Origin: CAZLFA01 sp964558665
Lineage (GTDB): Bacteria > Desulfobacterota > Syntrophia > Syntrophales > PHBD01
Assembly (NCBI GenBank): GCA_964558665.1
Contig: CAZLFA010000002.1
Coordinates: 62,001-126,000, forward strand
Length of the DNA stretch: 64,000 nucleotides
Direction of reading: 5' to 3'
Shown: positions 1 to 8,423 of the stretch, one piece after another
Layout: each line of letters starts with the position of its first letter
Numbering within the stretch: position 1 is the first letter of the stretch
Made by a program: the position numbers and the translations under genes
The notes under the pieces: generated by a model
What the model was told of the DNA's origin: nothing
Databases searched by the model: none
Seen by the model: only the letters and a program-made list of their open reading frames with translations

Positions 1-242
1 ACAATGTCCTTTTTTCAATCAGTGACGACGGTCCGGGAGTTCCGGCGGCCTATCATGAAAAAATATTCGAGAAATTCGGCCAGGTCGAAATGCGGAAGAA
101 GAAACACAAACATTCGACGGGCCTTGGGCTTACCTTCTGCAAACTGGGCATCGAAGCCCACGGGGGCAGGATATGGCTGGAAAGCAAGGAAGGAGAAGGC
201 ACTACATTCTTTTTCGTGATTCCGGGAAAGAATGAACAGTAA
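1..242 (+). CDS. sensor histidine kinase, C-terminal fragment (5' end outside window)
   Basis: The open frame starting at base 3 runs into the window from the left and ends at TAA 240-242. It encodes the end of a GHKL ATPase domain: SDDGPGVP (G1 box), EKIFEKF (F box), STGLGLTFCKLGIEAHGG (G2 box) and a terminal GTTFFFVIPG strand. This is the ATP-binding half of a two-component sensor kinase; the sensing part and phospho-accepting His are outside the window. It lies 215 bp upstream of an HD-GYP response regulator on the same strand, so the two may be functionally linked, although a palindromic repeat separates them. Confidence 0.85.
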   Translation, partial: NVLFSISDDGPGVPAAYHEKIFEKFGQVEMRKKKHKHSTGLGLTFCKLGIEAHGGRIWLESKEGEGTTFFFVIPGKNEQ

Positions 243-385
243 TAAACCCGGATTACGCTATAGAACGTATAGGCACTTGGACAAGTGAATATTATGCCGG
301 TCAAAGGGGTTTTCAAGCGGCGAATCAAAGGTTTTTCTTGTGAAAAATATTCTAAGCCGCGGAAAGGCCCCTTTTATCACGTAAG
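240..385. repeat. dispersed palindromic repeat, copy A
   Basis: About 145 bp between two genes. The core reads CCGGTCAAAGGGGTTTTCAA, GCGGCGAATCAAA, then TTCTTGTGAAAAATATTC, then a GCCGCGGAAAG stretch, and it can fold into a long imperfect hairpin. It matches the reverse complement of 22236-22425 closely and resembles 37795-37925. The flank ATAAACCCGGATTACGC also recurs at 22.2 kb and 47.57 kb. No coding capacity was seen. It resembles a MITE or REP-like element. Confidence 0.65.
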
Positions 386-457
386 CTGAAATAAACAAAC
401 GCGGACTGCGGGACGCCGGACGGATGGACTGATACTTTAAAGCAGAAGGAGAAATTT

Positions 458-1594
458 ATGGCTGAAGAGAACGTCATTTTTGAAAAGCCGACCATATTGG
501 TAGTGGACGATACACCGGACAACCTGACACTGATGACCGGCCTGCTCAAGGATAAATACCGTGTGAAGATAGCCAATAACGGCGAGAGGGCTTTAAAGGT
601 CGCCATGACAGGAACGCCGCCCGATCTCATCCTGCTCGACATCATGATGCCCGTTATGGACGGTTATGAGGCATGCCGTCATCTCAAGGAGAGTCCGGAA
701 ACAAGGGATGTCCCGGTGATCTTCCTGACGGCGAAGGCGGAAGTGGAGGATGAGATGAAGGGCTTTGAACTGGGAGCCGTAGATTATATAACCAAGCCGA
801 TCAGTCCTCCTATCGTTCTGGCGCGCGTCCATACACACCTGCAACTGAAGAGGGTGCGTGACTATCTCAAGGATCAGAATGAATTTCTCGAAGAGGAGGT
901 GCAGAAACGCACCAGGGAAGTGGTCGCCGTTCAGGAGGTTACCATCCTGGCCATGGCGTCACTGGCGGAGACGCGTGACAACGATACCGGCAATCACATC
1001 CGCCGCACGCAGTTTTATTTACGGACACTGGCGGCGAAGCTCCGTCGCCACCCGCGATTCGCATCCCTGCTTGACGATGACAGGATCATTGATCTGCTTT
1101 TCAAGTCGGCCCCTCTGCACGATATAGGCAAGGTCGGCATACCCGATCACATTCTCCTCAAACCCGGCCGTTTTACCGACGAGGAGTTTGAGATTATGAA
1201 GAGTCATACAAAGCTGGGCCGTGATGCAATACTGGCAGCGGAAGGAAGGTTGGGGCTGGAGTTGCCCTTCCTGTACTATGCCAAGGAGATAGCCTATTCT
1301 CATCAGGAGAAATGGGACGGCACCGGCTACCCGGAAGGCCTGTCGGGAGATGACATTCCCATCTCCGGGAGGCTGATGGCTGTTGCGGATGTATATGACG
1401 CCCTCATATGCCGCCGTGTTTACAAGGAAGGAATGCCGCACGAAAAGGCCATGGCGATCATCTGTGAGGGAAGCGGCACCCACTTTGATCCCGATATCGT
1501 GGATGCTTTCAAGGAGGTTGCGGGAGAGTTCAGAGAGATAGCCAAACGCTATGAAGATACGGATGCGGATATTGAAAATCATGCCAAACGCTGA
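458..1594 (+). CDS. response regulator with HD-GYP domain (probable c-di-GMP phosphodiesterase)
   Basis: 378 aa. Residues ~10-130 form a CheY-type receiver (ILVVDDTPDN acidic pocket, phospho-acceptor Asp in LLDIMMPVMDGY, conserved Lys in DYITKPI). A coiled linker (~135-165) leads to an HD-GYP domain: HDIGKVGIPD carries the HD pair, KWDGTGYPEGLSGDDIP the GYP motif, followed by GRLMAVADVYDAL. This is the RpfG architecture. The family hydrolyses cyclic di-GMP in the cytoplasm under control of a partner kinase. Start ATG 458 follows AGAAGGAGA. The gene ends 18 bp before the ATG of the next gene, so they are probably co-transcribed. Confidence 0.92.
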   Translation: MAEENVIFEKPTILVVDDTPDNLTLMTGLLKDKYRVKIANNGERALKVAMTGTPPDLILLDIMMPVMDGYEACRHLKESPETRDVPVIFLTAKAEVEDEMKGFELGAVDYITKPISPPIVLARVHTHLQLKRVRDYLKDQNEFLEEEVQKRTREVVAVQEVTILAMASLAETRDNDTGNHIRRTQFYLRTLAAKLRRHPRFASLLDDDRIIDLLFKSAPLHDIGKVGIPDHILLKPGRFTDEEFEIMKSHTKLGRDAILAAEGRLGLELPFLYYAKEIAYSHQEKWDGTGYPEGLSGDDIPISGRLMAVADVYDALICRRVYKEGMPHEKAMAIICEGSGTHFDPDIVDAFKEVAGEFREIAKRYEDTDADIENHAKR

Positions 1595-1612
1595 TTGCAG
1601 ACGGAGGTAAAT

Positions 1613-3184
1613 ATGCTGATTCCCAAACAGACAGTGTTTCTGGTCGTGGACGATTTTGAGTCCATGCGCAATATGATTTCCAATCAGTTGCGTTCTTTCG
1701 GGGTCGTGAAGATTCTGAAGGCAAGCGACGGGTCTGAAGCCTTGTCGATTCTCAAGGATGCGCGGGTCAATATCATCCTTTCCGACTGGAATATGCCGGT
1801 CATGACGGGAATTGATCTTCTCAAGGCCGTGCGCGCAGAGGAGAAGCTTTGCCACCTGCCTTTTATAATGATCACGGCGGAGGCGAAGCGCGAGCAGGTC
1901 GAAGAGGCAATCCACAGCGGCGTCAGTGATCTGATACTCAAACCGTATACGCTGGAGCGACTGCACGACAGAATTGTTAGGGGGATGAGCTGGAAACCAA
2001 GGGCAGGTTTGATTAAGGCCCGGGAAACGGCTCAGCCGGCAGGAGAAGAATCTATGCATCAGGCGCGTGAGCTGTCGCGGCCTACAATTCTTGTCGTGGA
2101 CGACACGCCGGAAAACCTGCACATGATCGCCAACCTGTTCAAGGATGATTACAAGGTGCGGGTTGCCAATAATGGCGAGAAGGCTCTGGAGATCGTACAG
2201 TCGGACAACCAGCCCGATCTTGTGCTGCTCGATATCATGATGCCCGGCATGGATGGATTCGCTGTATTCAAGAGTATGCGGGAGCATCCGAATTCGGAGC
2301 ACATTCCCGTGATCTTCGTTACAGCGATGACCGGCGAGGAGGCTCTGGTGCGCGGCCTGGAAATGGGCGCTATCGACTTTGTAACCAAGCCGATCGACCC
2401 GGACATATTGAAGATGCGTGTGCGCAACTTCATGCAGTACGTCGAACTCTACAGGAGGCTTCAGGACGATTACGATCTCATGATTGAAACGGCTAAGCTG
2501 CGTGACGATGTGGAACATATTGTCCGTCACGACATGAAAGGTCCTTTGGCGGGTGTAATCGGACTGTTGCAGGATCTGGCTACCGACGGCACTTTGAATG
2601 CGCGTCATGCCGGTCAGCTTCGCATGATAGAGGAAACGGCGCTCCAGGCCCTCAACATAATCAATCTTTCGTCCGAACTTTTCAAGATAGAAACCGGCCG
2701 TTTTGAGCTTAAGCCCCAGACAATCAGGATAACGGAGATACTGCAGAGGATAGCTGAAATCTCACGCGCCACCTTCGCAGGTAAACACATCAAGATCGAC
2801 GTCGAGGAGAAAAGGCGCGAAGGCAGGGAGATGACACATGCCTTCGGTGATCCCATGCTGTGCTACTCGCTGTTCCAGAATCTCGTTAAGAATGCCTGTG
2901 AAGCAGCGCCGTCCGATACAAGCGTCAATATAGAGATTATCGATGAAGAACCGGTGCGTGTCCTTATACGAAACAAAGGAGCCGTGCCGGCCTCCGTTCG
3001 CGAGCGCTTCTTCGACAAGTTCGTGACGCACGGCAAACAGGGGGGAACGGGTATCGGCACTTACTCGGCCAGGCTTTTAGTCGAAGCGCAAAACGGGAAG
3101 ATAGAGATGAATACCTCCGACAAGGAGAATGAAACGGTTATCACGATCTCGCTGCCTGGTGTTCCCTCGGAAAAACAGCAGTGA
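1613..3184 (+). CDS. hybrid histidine kinase with two N-terminal receiver domains (REC-REC-HisKA-HATPase)
   Basis: About 523 aa. ATG 1613 is preferred over an upstream in-frame TTG because GGAGG (1603-1607) lies 5 bases before it. Receiver 1 has Asp in ILSDWNMPVMTG; receiver 2 (from ~residue 155) has VVDDTPENLH and LLDIMMPGMDGF. The kinase follows: phospho-His in VRHDMKGPLAGV, and a GHKL ATPase ending in GTGIGTYSARLLVEAQNGKI. There is no transmembrane segment, so it is cytoplasmic and takes its input through phosphotransfer to the receivers. It probably works with the HD-GYP protein just upstream, whose receiver closely resembles its second one. Confidence 0.9.
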   Translation: MLIPKQTVFLVVDDFESMRNMISNQLRSFGVVKILKASDGSEALSILKDARVNIILSDWNMPVMTGIDLLKAVRAEEKLCHLPFIMITAEAKREQVEEAIHSGVSDLILKPYTLERLHDRIVRGMSWKPRAGLIKARETAQPAGEESMHQARELSRPTILVVDDTPENLHMIANLFKDDYKVRVANNGEKALEIVQSDNQPDLVLLDIMMPGMDGFAVFKSMREHPNSEHIPVIFVTAMTGEEALVRGLEMGAIDFVTKPIDPDILKMRVRNFMQYVELYRRLQDDYDLMIETAKLRDDVEHIVRHDMKGPLAGVIGLLQDLATDGTLNARHAGQLRMIEETALQALNIINLSSELFKIETGRFELKPQTIRITEILQRIAEISRATFAGKHIKIDVEEKRREGREMTHAFGDPMLCYSLFQNLVKNACEAAPSDTSVNIEIIDEEPVRVLIRNKGAVPASVRERFFDKFVTHGKQGGTGIGTYSARLLVEAQNGKIEMNTSDKENETVITISLPGVPSEKQQ

Positions 3185-3284
3185 AGATTCTTTTTATACT
3201 GCAGATCAGTTGTGGCGGTGCAGGGGCTGTTGTCTGGAAATGTGGCGGTGTATCTGCCTGCCGTGGTAGTGCGGATTTTCGTAA

Positions 3285-3434
3285 ATGAGATTTACCCGCA
3301 TCAACAGGTTGAAGAGAACTGCCGAGGAAGTCCCTGCGTGGCCGGTCACCAGGGAATGTCCTGACTGCCTCTTGGACGTTCACCTGAAGGCGAAGCGCTG
3401 TCCGAGCTGCACCTTAAAACTGAAAGGCGCTTAG
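3285..3434 (+). CDS. 49-residue zinc-ribbon mini-protein (possible gene remnant)
   Basis: Small frame from ATG 3285 to TAG 3432-3434, with an in-frame TAA immediately before the ATG. The product has paired CPDC and CPSC knuckles 13 residues apart, a classical zinc ribbon. The pattern (Cys pair, Lys/Ala/Arg spacer, Cys pair) resembles the zinc-ribbon tail found on some MscL channels; this is from memory. No clear ribosome-binding site is seen, and the 3' end overlaps the convergent FmdE gene by 4 bp. It could be a stand-alone zinc-ribbon protein or a relic. Confidence 0.35.
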   Translation: MRFTRINRLKRTAEEVPAWPVTRECPDCLLDVHLKAKRCPSCTLKLKGA

Positions 3435-4069
3435 CTGCCGGAATTTTCTGAACAGGGTATGCACACTATCCTGCCGTTTTTGATGCGGGCGCGCGCCTCC
3501 ATGACGGACTCTCCGCATGAACAGCATATGCAGGATGGCAATATAGAAGCACGACGGCGCGGTTCCGTTATCACGGTGCGCATCTCACAGAATTTGTGTT
3601 CGGGCACGCTAAGGATGCGGCGGATCAATGCCTGGCGCTTTTTCTGAAAATCCTCCCTTTCTGCTTCTGTGGCTGTTCCTGTGTTGACGCGGTTCCTGAT
3701 GTTGATGTCTTTGGCGTTCAGTTTCATCATGGATGGTTTCACTGCTATCCTCAGGGCATGGCCGCTCTCTCTGTGTTGAAAGGTATACACCTGCTTTCCG
3801 TGATCGAGAAGAATCAGGTTCCCCTTTCCGGCCGTACACCCCAGAAGCAGTTGAACGGCGTCGACGCCGCAGGCGTCGTTTTCAATGATCGCGAGCAGCT
3901 CCTCATCGCTGGCTCGCGCGGACGTGAGTTCTCTTCTGATAATGCACGCTATGCGGTAGCCGACGGCAAGGCCGGGGCAGGTATGTCCGTGGAAGGCGAC
4001 AACGCGTTCCCAGTCCATATACATTTCATGCTGTCTTTTTTGACCACTATTCATAAGGACTGCCGGCAT
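3431..4069 (-). CDS. FmdE-family metal-binding protein with C-terminal zinc ribbon
   Basis: 212 aa. The N-terminal FmdE domain has the hallmark FHGHTCPGLAVGYR, an acidic/Cys segment NDACGVDAVQLLLGCTAGKGNL and DHGKQVYTF. The C-terminal ~30 residues hold a Cys-rich ribbon (CICCSCGE ... CIPC). FmdE proteins are found with molybdenum or tungsten formylmethanofuran and formate enzymes and are thought to handle metals or cofactors; the biochemical role is not settled. The start overlaps the stop of the upstream binding-protein gene (TGATG), so it is translationally coupled and is the last gene of the nikR-permease-ATPase-SBP operon. Confidence 0.85.
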   Translation of the reverse strand: MPAVLMNSGQKRQHEMYMDWERVVAFHGHTCPGLAVGYRIACIIRRELTSARASDEELLAIIENDACGVDAVQLLLGCTAGKGNLILLDHGKQVYTFQHRESGHALRIAVKPSMMKLNAKDINIRNRVNTGTATEAEREDFQKKRQALIRRILSVPEHKFCEMRTVITEPRRRASILPSCICCSCGESVMEARARIKNGRIVCIPCSENSGS

Positions 4070-5154
4070 CAGAATACGATCCTTTGTCCGAGTTCTCCGA
4101 AATCTTTTTTCATATCTTCGTAAACCGATTTTCCTGTGAAAAAAGTGTAGACGCTGTCCGCCTTTTTCCTGAGATCGACGTCCCGGAATTTGTCAGGAAA
4201 CAGTATCTTGCCTGCCGCATAGGCATCTATAATAGCCGTATCTATGTTTGTCAGATAAGTATTGAAGGGCCACAGCAGAAACACTTTGTTGCTGCGGAAG
4301 GCCGGCAGCACCTTGTAGAATGCCTTGTTCCTGCTGTAATCTTCTTTTATCATAGGGAGTCCGTAGGCGTCGATAAATGCGATATCCGGTTTCCATGCCA
4401 TCAACTGCTCCTTGTTAATAAACATGTGATCCTGTTTAATCTTCGCCGCAAGGTTGTCGGCGTTTATCCAGGCCAATGGAGTATAGCGTCCGTCCGTGCT
4501 TTCGATGGCCTGCATGCCTCGGAATCCTATCCCCCCTATATAGACCCGCTGCTTTTTCGTGTTACTGATTTTCCTGGTGCGTGTGTTTAAGTCCCGGCGC
4601 GCGTTTTCAATAAAGGCTATTATATCTTCGGCTCTCTTCCGTCGCTCAAGGACCGTGCCCGCTATTCTCAGAGCCTGGTAAAATGTCTCGTCAAAACTGC
4701 CGAAATTTCCATAGGAAAGGATGACAACGGGAATGCCCGTTTTCTTTTGGAGTACATCTGCCTTGCCCGCATCCATGTAGGTGATAAAAATGATTTCGGG
4801 GCGGACGGAAAGCAGGGCTTCAAGATCCGGTTCGCGGTTTATCTGTGCGGGACCTCCCGGGCCGATCAGCGGGAATTTGAGCAGGGAAGGGTTTGCGTAA
4901 CGGTATGAACGTCCCATGGGCTGTTTTTTTTCAAACTGCTCGATGCCGACTACGCGATCCTGTGCCTGAAGAAAACAGAGAATCCTGAGACAGCCGGAAC
5001 TGAGTCCCACTATACGCGAGGGAGAAAGGGGAACGCGTACCTGACGGCCGGCCATGTCGGTAATGGAGATGGTTTCTCCGGCCCATGACGAGGTTGATGC
5101 AAAAAGGATAAAAAAGATAAGACAGAAAGACAGAAGATTATTTTTAATTTTCAT
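4069..5154 (-). CDS. periplasmic metal/metallophore-binding protein of a FecCD-type ABC transporter
   Basis: 361 aa with a Sec signal peptide (residues 1-25, ending SSWAGE) and the TroA/BtuF-type periplasmic-binding fold: ITDMAGRQVRVPLSPSRIVGL at the start, then PEIIFITYMDAG, and a C-lobe with KPDIAFIDAYG. ATG 5154 follows AAGGAG with a 6-base gap. The family delivers siderophores, cobalamin or other metal chelates to a BtuC-like permease. Here the permease and ATPase precede it and NikR heads the operon, so nickel or a nickel chelate is the likeliest substrate. That is inferred from context only. Confidence 0.88.
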   Translation of the reverse strand: MKIKNNLLSFCLIFFILFASTSSWAGETISITDMAGRQVRVPLSPSRIVGLSSGCLRILCFLQAQDRVVGIEQFEKKQPMGRSYRYANPSLLKFPLIGPGGPAQINREPDLEALLSVRPEIIFITYMDAGKADVLQKKTGIPVVILSYGNFGSFDETFYQALRIAGTVLERRKRAEDIIAFIENARRDLNTRTRKISNTKKQRVYIGGIGFRGMQAIESTDGRYTPLAWINADNLAAKIKQDHMFINKEQLMAWKPDIAFIDAYGLPMIKEDYSRNKAFYKVLPAFRSNKVFLLWPFNTYLTNIDTAIIDAYAAGKILFPDKFRDVDLRKKADSVYTFFTGKSVYEDMKKDFGELGQRIVF

Positions 5155-5175
5155 AAGCCGCTCCTTAAGGAATTT

Positions 5176-5934
5176 TTAGCTGCACATGGGAACAATAATC
5201 GGCTGATCATGCAACCAGCCGATCCGGACGGGGACATCGAAGGTCTCCTGAAGGCTTTCCTCGGTAAGGTCGGCTTTGTTCAATACATTGCGGATGATGC
5301 CGTCACGGATGAGAAGAAATACATCGGCGAAGCGAAGCGCCATGTTCAGGTCATGCATGGCAGCCAGCATCGAGATTCGCTGATCGAATGCGATCTGCTT
5401 CAGGAGGGATATTACATCGAGGGCGTTTTTCATATCCAGATGGCTGGTCGGTTCATCCAACAGCAGAACTTCCGGTTGCTGAGAAAGAGCGCGGGCAATG
5501 ATGACCTTTTGAACCTCACCTCCGCTCAACTCGTGCATCGGACGGAGCGCCAGTTGCTGAAGATTCATCATCTCGATTATTTTCCTCGTGACCAGATGAT
5601 CGTTCTGTGTGCTTCTGCCGTTTATATGAGGTCTTCTCCCAAGAAGGACGGCATCAAAAACTGTCAGGTTTTCCATATACGGACGCTGCGGTGTGTATGC
5701 AATCCTGCGGGCCAGCGCACGCGGGGCCATGACGTCAGTGATCGTATTGTCGATCATAACGGTGCCCGTTTGCGGTCTCAGTATTCCGTTAATGCACTTC
5801 AGGAGCGTGGATTTGCCTGCGCCGTTCACTCCGACAACAGCCATGATCTGGCCTCGTTTCAGGGGGAACGTGATGCTTTTCAATACCGGATGGGAATTAT
5901 AGCTGAAAGACAGGCCGTCAATTTGCAGTATCAT
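5176..5934 (-). CDS. FecCD-type ABC transporter ATP-binding protein
   Basis: 252 aa. ATG 5934 is chosen because it overlaps the permease stop (ATGA) and the protein then starts MILQIDGLSFSYN as in FepC/BtuD proteins; an open frame extends 48 codons further upstream inside the permease gene. Walker A GVNGAGKST, Q-loop YTPQRPYM, ABC signature LSGGEVQKV and Walker B VLLLDEPTSHLD are all intact. It powers uptake through the adjacent permease. The binding-protein gene follows after 21 bp. Confidence 0.93.
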   Translation of the reverse strand: MILQIDGLSFSYNSHPVLKSITFPLKRGQIMAVVGVNGAGKSTLLKCINGILRPQTGTVMIDNTITDVMAPRALARRIAYTPQRPYMENLTVFDAVLLGRRPHINGRSTQNDHLVTRKIIEMMNLQQLALRPMHELSGGEVQKVIIARALSQQPEVLLLDEPTSHLDMKNALDVISLLKQIAFDQRISMLAAMHDLNMALRFADVFLLIRDGIIRNVLNKADLTEESLQETFDVPVRIGWLHDQPIIVPMCS

Positions 5935-7100
5935 ATTACCGGCTCCCTGATGAGAAGATAGAGAAACAGCGGAGCCCCCATGAACGATGTGACGACTCCG
6001 ACGGGCATCGTACCTGAACCGATAATCATGCGACCGACGGTATCGGCAATCAGCAGCAGCAGGGAACCGATAATGCATGAAAAGGGAATTAACAGGCGGT
6101 TATCATCTCCGGTGAGACGCCGGCCTATATGGGGGGCAAGAAGCCCCAGAAACGCTATGATGCCGTTAAATGCGGTGATTACGGCGACGACAAGTCCGGC
6201 CGCTATCATACCGAGAACGCGAATCCTGCCTGCTCTGACCCCCAGGCTGAGTGCCGCCTCGTCACCTGCATTAAGTGCATTCAAGTCCCAGCGGATACGC
6301 CAGAAAAAAAGAGTTGTTATAAGGGTGATCAGCGTAATGACGGCGATCTCCGTCCAGTTGGAGCGCGCGACGTCGCCGAAACTCCAGAAGACGACCGAAG
6401 CCAGTTCGACATCGCTGGACAGGTATTGAATGAGGATGGTCGCGGACAGAAAGAGGGAGGAGATTGCTATGCCTGCTAGAATTATTGACTGGGCGCTGAG
6501 ATGTCTTATCCTTCCCATGAGAAGCACCAGCGATACCGTTACCATGGACCCGGCGAATGCCGATGCGGCGACAGTGGTCATGCCCGTGATGTTTACCAGA
6601 GGAGATGCCGATGTCTTCAAAGCCCCGCTATAAGGGACTCCGGCTCCGAGAACAACGACTGCGAAAGCCGCCCCGAAAGCGGCGCCATGGCTGATTCCCA
6701 ATGTGAAAGGCGAGGCGAGGGGATTACGGAGAAGTGACTGGATGGCAGTGCCGGCAACAGCCAGACCACAGCCGCTGACCACGGCTGCCGTTATTCTGGG
6801 AAGACGAATATTCCATATTACAATGTCGGCTTCAGAGGAGAAGCCGGCTACGAGTGACTTCAGTGCGGTAAGCGGCGGTATTGTGTACGAACCCGTCATG
6901 ATTGCCACGACGATCGCACTGAAAAGGGTAAGAACCAATGCAAGCAGGATATGTGTTTTCCTGCGTCTTGTTTCAAAATATAAGTTGAGGAAATGGCTGT
7001 CCCCCATGGATTCCATTTCATTGTCTCCATGCAGACTAACCTCTGCGGGTTGTTTGATTGCCATAACTTTTTTATCCATATCTGATGCAGATTGATTCAT
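5931..7100 (-). CDS. FecCD/BtuC-family ABC transporter permease
   Basis: 389 aa. A ~45-residue hydrophilic N-terminus is followed by about ten hydrophobic segments with FecCD hallmarks: IRLPRITAAVVSGCGLAVAGTAIQSLLRNPLASP, TLGISHGAAFGA and the coupling region AFNGIIAFLGLLAPHIGRRLTGDDNR. ATG 7100 follows AAAGGTAA. It forms the membrane channel of the importer made with the next two genes. NikR is encoded 127 bp upstream on the same strand. Confidence 0.92.
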   Translation of the reverse strand: MNQSASDMDKKVMAIKQPAEVSLHGDNEMESMGDSHFLNLYFETRRRKTHILLALVLTLFSAIVVAIMTGSYTIPPLTALKSLVAGFSSEADIVIWNIRLPRITAAVVSGCGLAVAGTAIQSLLRNPLASPFTLGISHGAAFGAAFAVVVLGAGVPYSGALKTSASPLVNITGMTTVAASAFAGSMVTVSLVLLMGRIRHLSAQSIILAGIAISSLFLSATILIQYLSSDVELASVVFWSFGDVARSNWTEIAVITLITLITTLFFWRIRWDLNALNAGDEAALSLGVRAGRIRVLGMIAAGLVVAVITAFNGIIAFLGLLAPHIGRRLTGDDNRLLIPFSCIIGSLLLLIADTVGRMIIGSGTMPVGVVTSFMGAPLFLYLLIREPVI

Positions 7101-7227
7101 TCGGTGTTACCTTTATCAGAAATATGCTACTGGCGAAACAAAAAAAACCAAACCTGGTTGTGGCAGAGAAAAGTCATATCGGAGAGATCTGTTTTCTGAT
7201 CGGAAGAAAATTATTCAGGACGCGCAA

Positions 7228-7644
7228 TCAATCCATGTCGGTGCCTGTTCCCGTCATGCTTAAGGTTCCGTGCCTGACGCCTTTCACGGAGGTCAGCATG
7301 TCGGATAATTTTTTCACATCCTTTGCCTTTCCTTTCACGGCCACGATTTCCAGGCAGTTGTCATGGTCAAGATGTACATGCTGCGACGAGATGATCAGTT
7401 TTTGAAAATCGTGCTGTATGTCTGTTATCTTGTGCAGAAGATCCCTCTGGTGGTGGTCGTATATGAAGGTTATCGCTCCTGCAACCTCCCTGTTTTCATT
7501 CCATTGCTTCTGAATCAGTTCCCGGCGTATCATATCCCTGAAGGCTTCGGAGCGGTTGGTATAATGCTTCTTTTTGATAAGATCGTCAAATCTCTCAAGA
7601 AGCCCCTTATCAAGCGACACGCCGAATCTGACCAGATTGCCCAT
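7228..7644 (-). CDS. nikR: nickel-responsive transcriptional regulator NikR
   Basis: 138 aa. ATG 7644 is chosen because GGGAGG lies 5 bases upstream and the protein then begins MGNLVRFGVSLD, the usual NikR start. A ribbon-helix-helix DNA-binding domain (residues ~1-50, including TNRSEAFRDMIRREL) precedes an ACT-like nickel-binding domain with HHQRDL and HVHLDHDNCLE, which supplies the His/His/His/Cys nickel ligands. In the family, Ni-NikR represses nickel uptake genes. Its position at the head of the FecCD operon suggests autoregulation and nickel as the cargo. No convincing NikR operator was found by eye. Confidence 0.95.
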   Translation of the reverse strand: MGNLVRFGVSLDKGLLERFDDLIKKKHYTNRSEAFRDMIRRELIQKQWNENREVAGAITFIYDHHQRDLLHKITDIQHDFQKLIISSQHVHLDHDNCLEIVAVKGKAKDVKKLSDMLTSVKGVRHGTLSMTGTGTDMD

Positions 7645-7796
7645 ATTAACCTCCCGAAGTTGTAGGTTTTCAGTAACGCATTGAAATAAGTAATGTAAAA
7701 ACATGTTGAACCACGGTATATTTATGATATATGAAAAACAGAGGGGAAAGGCAATAGTTATTGTACTTACTGTGATGTTCGAAAAGGAGTTTTAAA

Positions 7797-8201
7797 ATGA
7801 AGTTGCTGGTTGTTGAAGATGATCCTATCTGCTGCAAGATGTTGAGGGGACTGCTCGAACCTTATGCCCAATGCGAAGAGGCCAATAACGGTAAAGAAGC
7901 GGTTACTGCATTTCTGCGGGCTATTAAAGCGGGAACCCCGTATGACCTGATTCTCCTGGATATTATGATGCCGGAAATGGACGGGCAGGAAACCGTCAGA
8001 GAAATCAGACGAATAGAAGAAGAGGAGTGGGGGTTTGTTTATCCCAAAGGTGTGAAAATAATAATGACCACATGTCTGGACGATCCTCAGAATGTGGTTA
8101 ATGCCTTCCGATCACTTTGTGACGCTTACCTTGTAAAACCGATAGACGAAGACCTGCTCTTTAACGAGATACGCACATACTTTCCGTCGTTTGCAAAGTA
8201 G
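7797..8201 (+). CDS. single-domain CheY-like response regulator
   Basis: 134 aa, receiver only: LLVVEDDPICC acidic pocket, phospho-acceptor in LILLDIMMPEMDGQ, Thr in IIMTTCLDD and Lys in AYLVKPID. No output domain. ATG 7797 follows AAGGAG with an 8-base gap. No kinase is adjacent; the sensors at 1-3 kb are the nearest. It stands alone between the nickel operon (divergent) and the formate dehydrogenase gene. Confidence 0.9.
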   Translation: MKLLVVEDDPICCKMLRGLLEPYAQCEEANNGKEAVTAFLRAIKAGTPYDLILLDIMMPEMDGQETVREIRRIEEEEWGFVYPKGVKIIMTTCLDDPQNVVNAFRSLCDAYLVKPIDEDLLFNEIRTYFPSFAK

Positions 8202-8286
8202 CCGCCTGCCGCTCAATTAGCGTTCGCCACAGCATAAATTGATTTCCCTTCGATGCCAAGACTTTTCTGAAGAAAAATTTCTTAAG

Positions 8287-8320
8287 AGGCTGAATTTCTT
8301 TAGCCTTTTCTTGTTTTTTC
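8287..8320 (+). terminator. probable intrinsic terminator after the CheY-like gene
   Basis: Short stem AGGCT/AGCCT around a 10-base A/T-rich loop, followed by TTTTCTTGTTTTTT. The stem is weak, so only moderate support. Confidence 0.4.
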
Positions 8321-8361
8321 CTGTTGACTCATAATCCATATTAGTATAAGAAAGTAGTGCT

Positions 8362-8381
8362 TTATGTCAGGCATGTCATAA
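8362..8381. promoter_or_regulatory. shared formate dehydrogenase operator, copy 1
   Basis: TTATGTCA (8362-8369), GGCA spacer, TGTCATAA (8374-8381): 15 of 16 positions match TTATGTCA-N4-TGACATAA, which is perfect at 30572-30595. It lies 42 bp upstream of the formate dehydrogenase ATG. A further ATGTCATA follows at 8389-8396. Confidence 0.6.
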
Positions 8382-8423
8382 GTCAAAAATGTCATACTAC
8401 TGTGGTTCTCTTGTGGAGGGATT

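Noticed and set aside
1019..2608. 529-codon minus-strand frame across the two-component genes
   Set aside because: Antisense of the HD-GYP and hybrid kinase genes, with no recognisable domains.
3596..4123. Long plus-strand frame opposite the FmdE and binding-protein genes
   Set aside because: Antisense shadow; the minus strand has clear FmdE and SBP motifs and operon overlaps.
7101..7227. NikR operator (GTGTTAC at 7104-7110)
   Set aside because: Only one half-site; no GTAACAC partner at the usual spacing, and it coincides with the permease RBS region.
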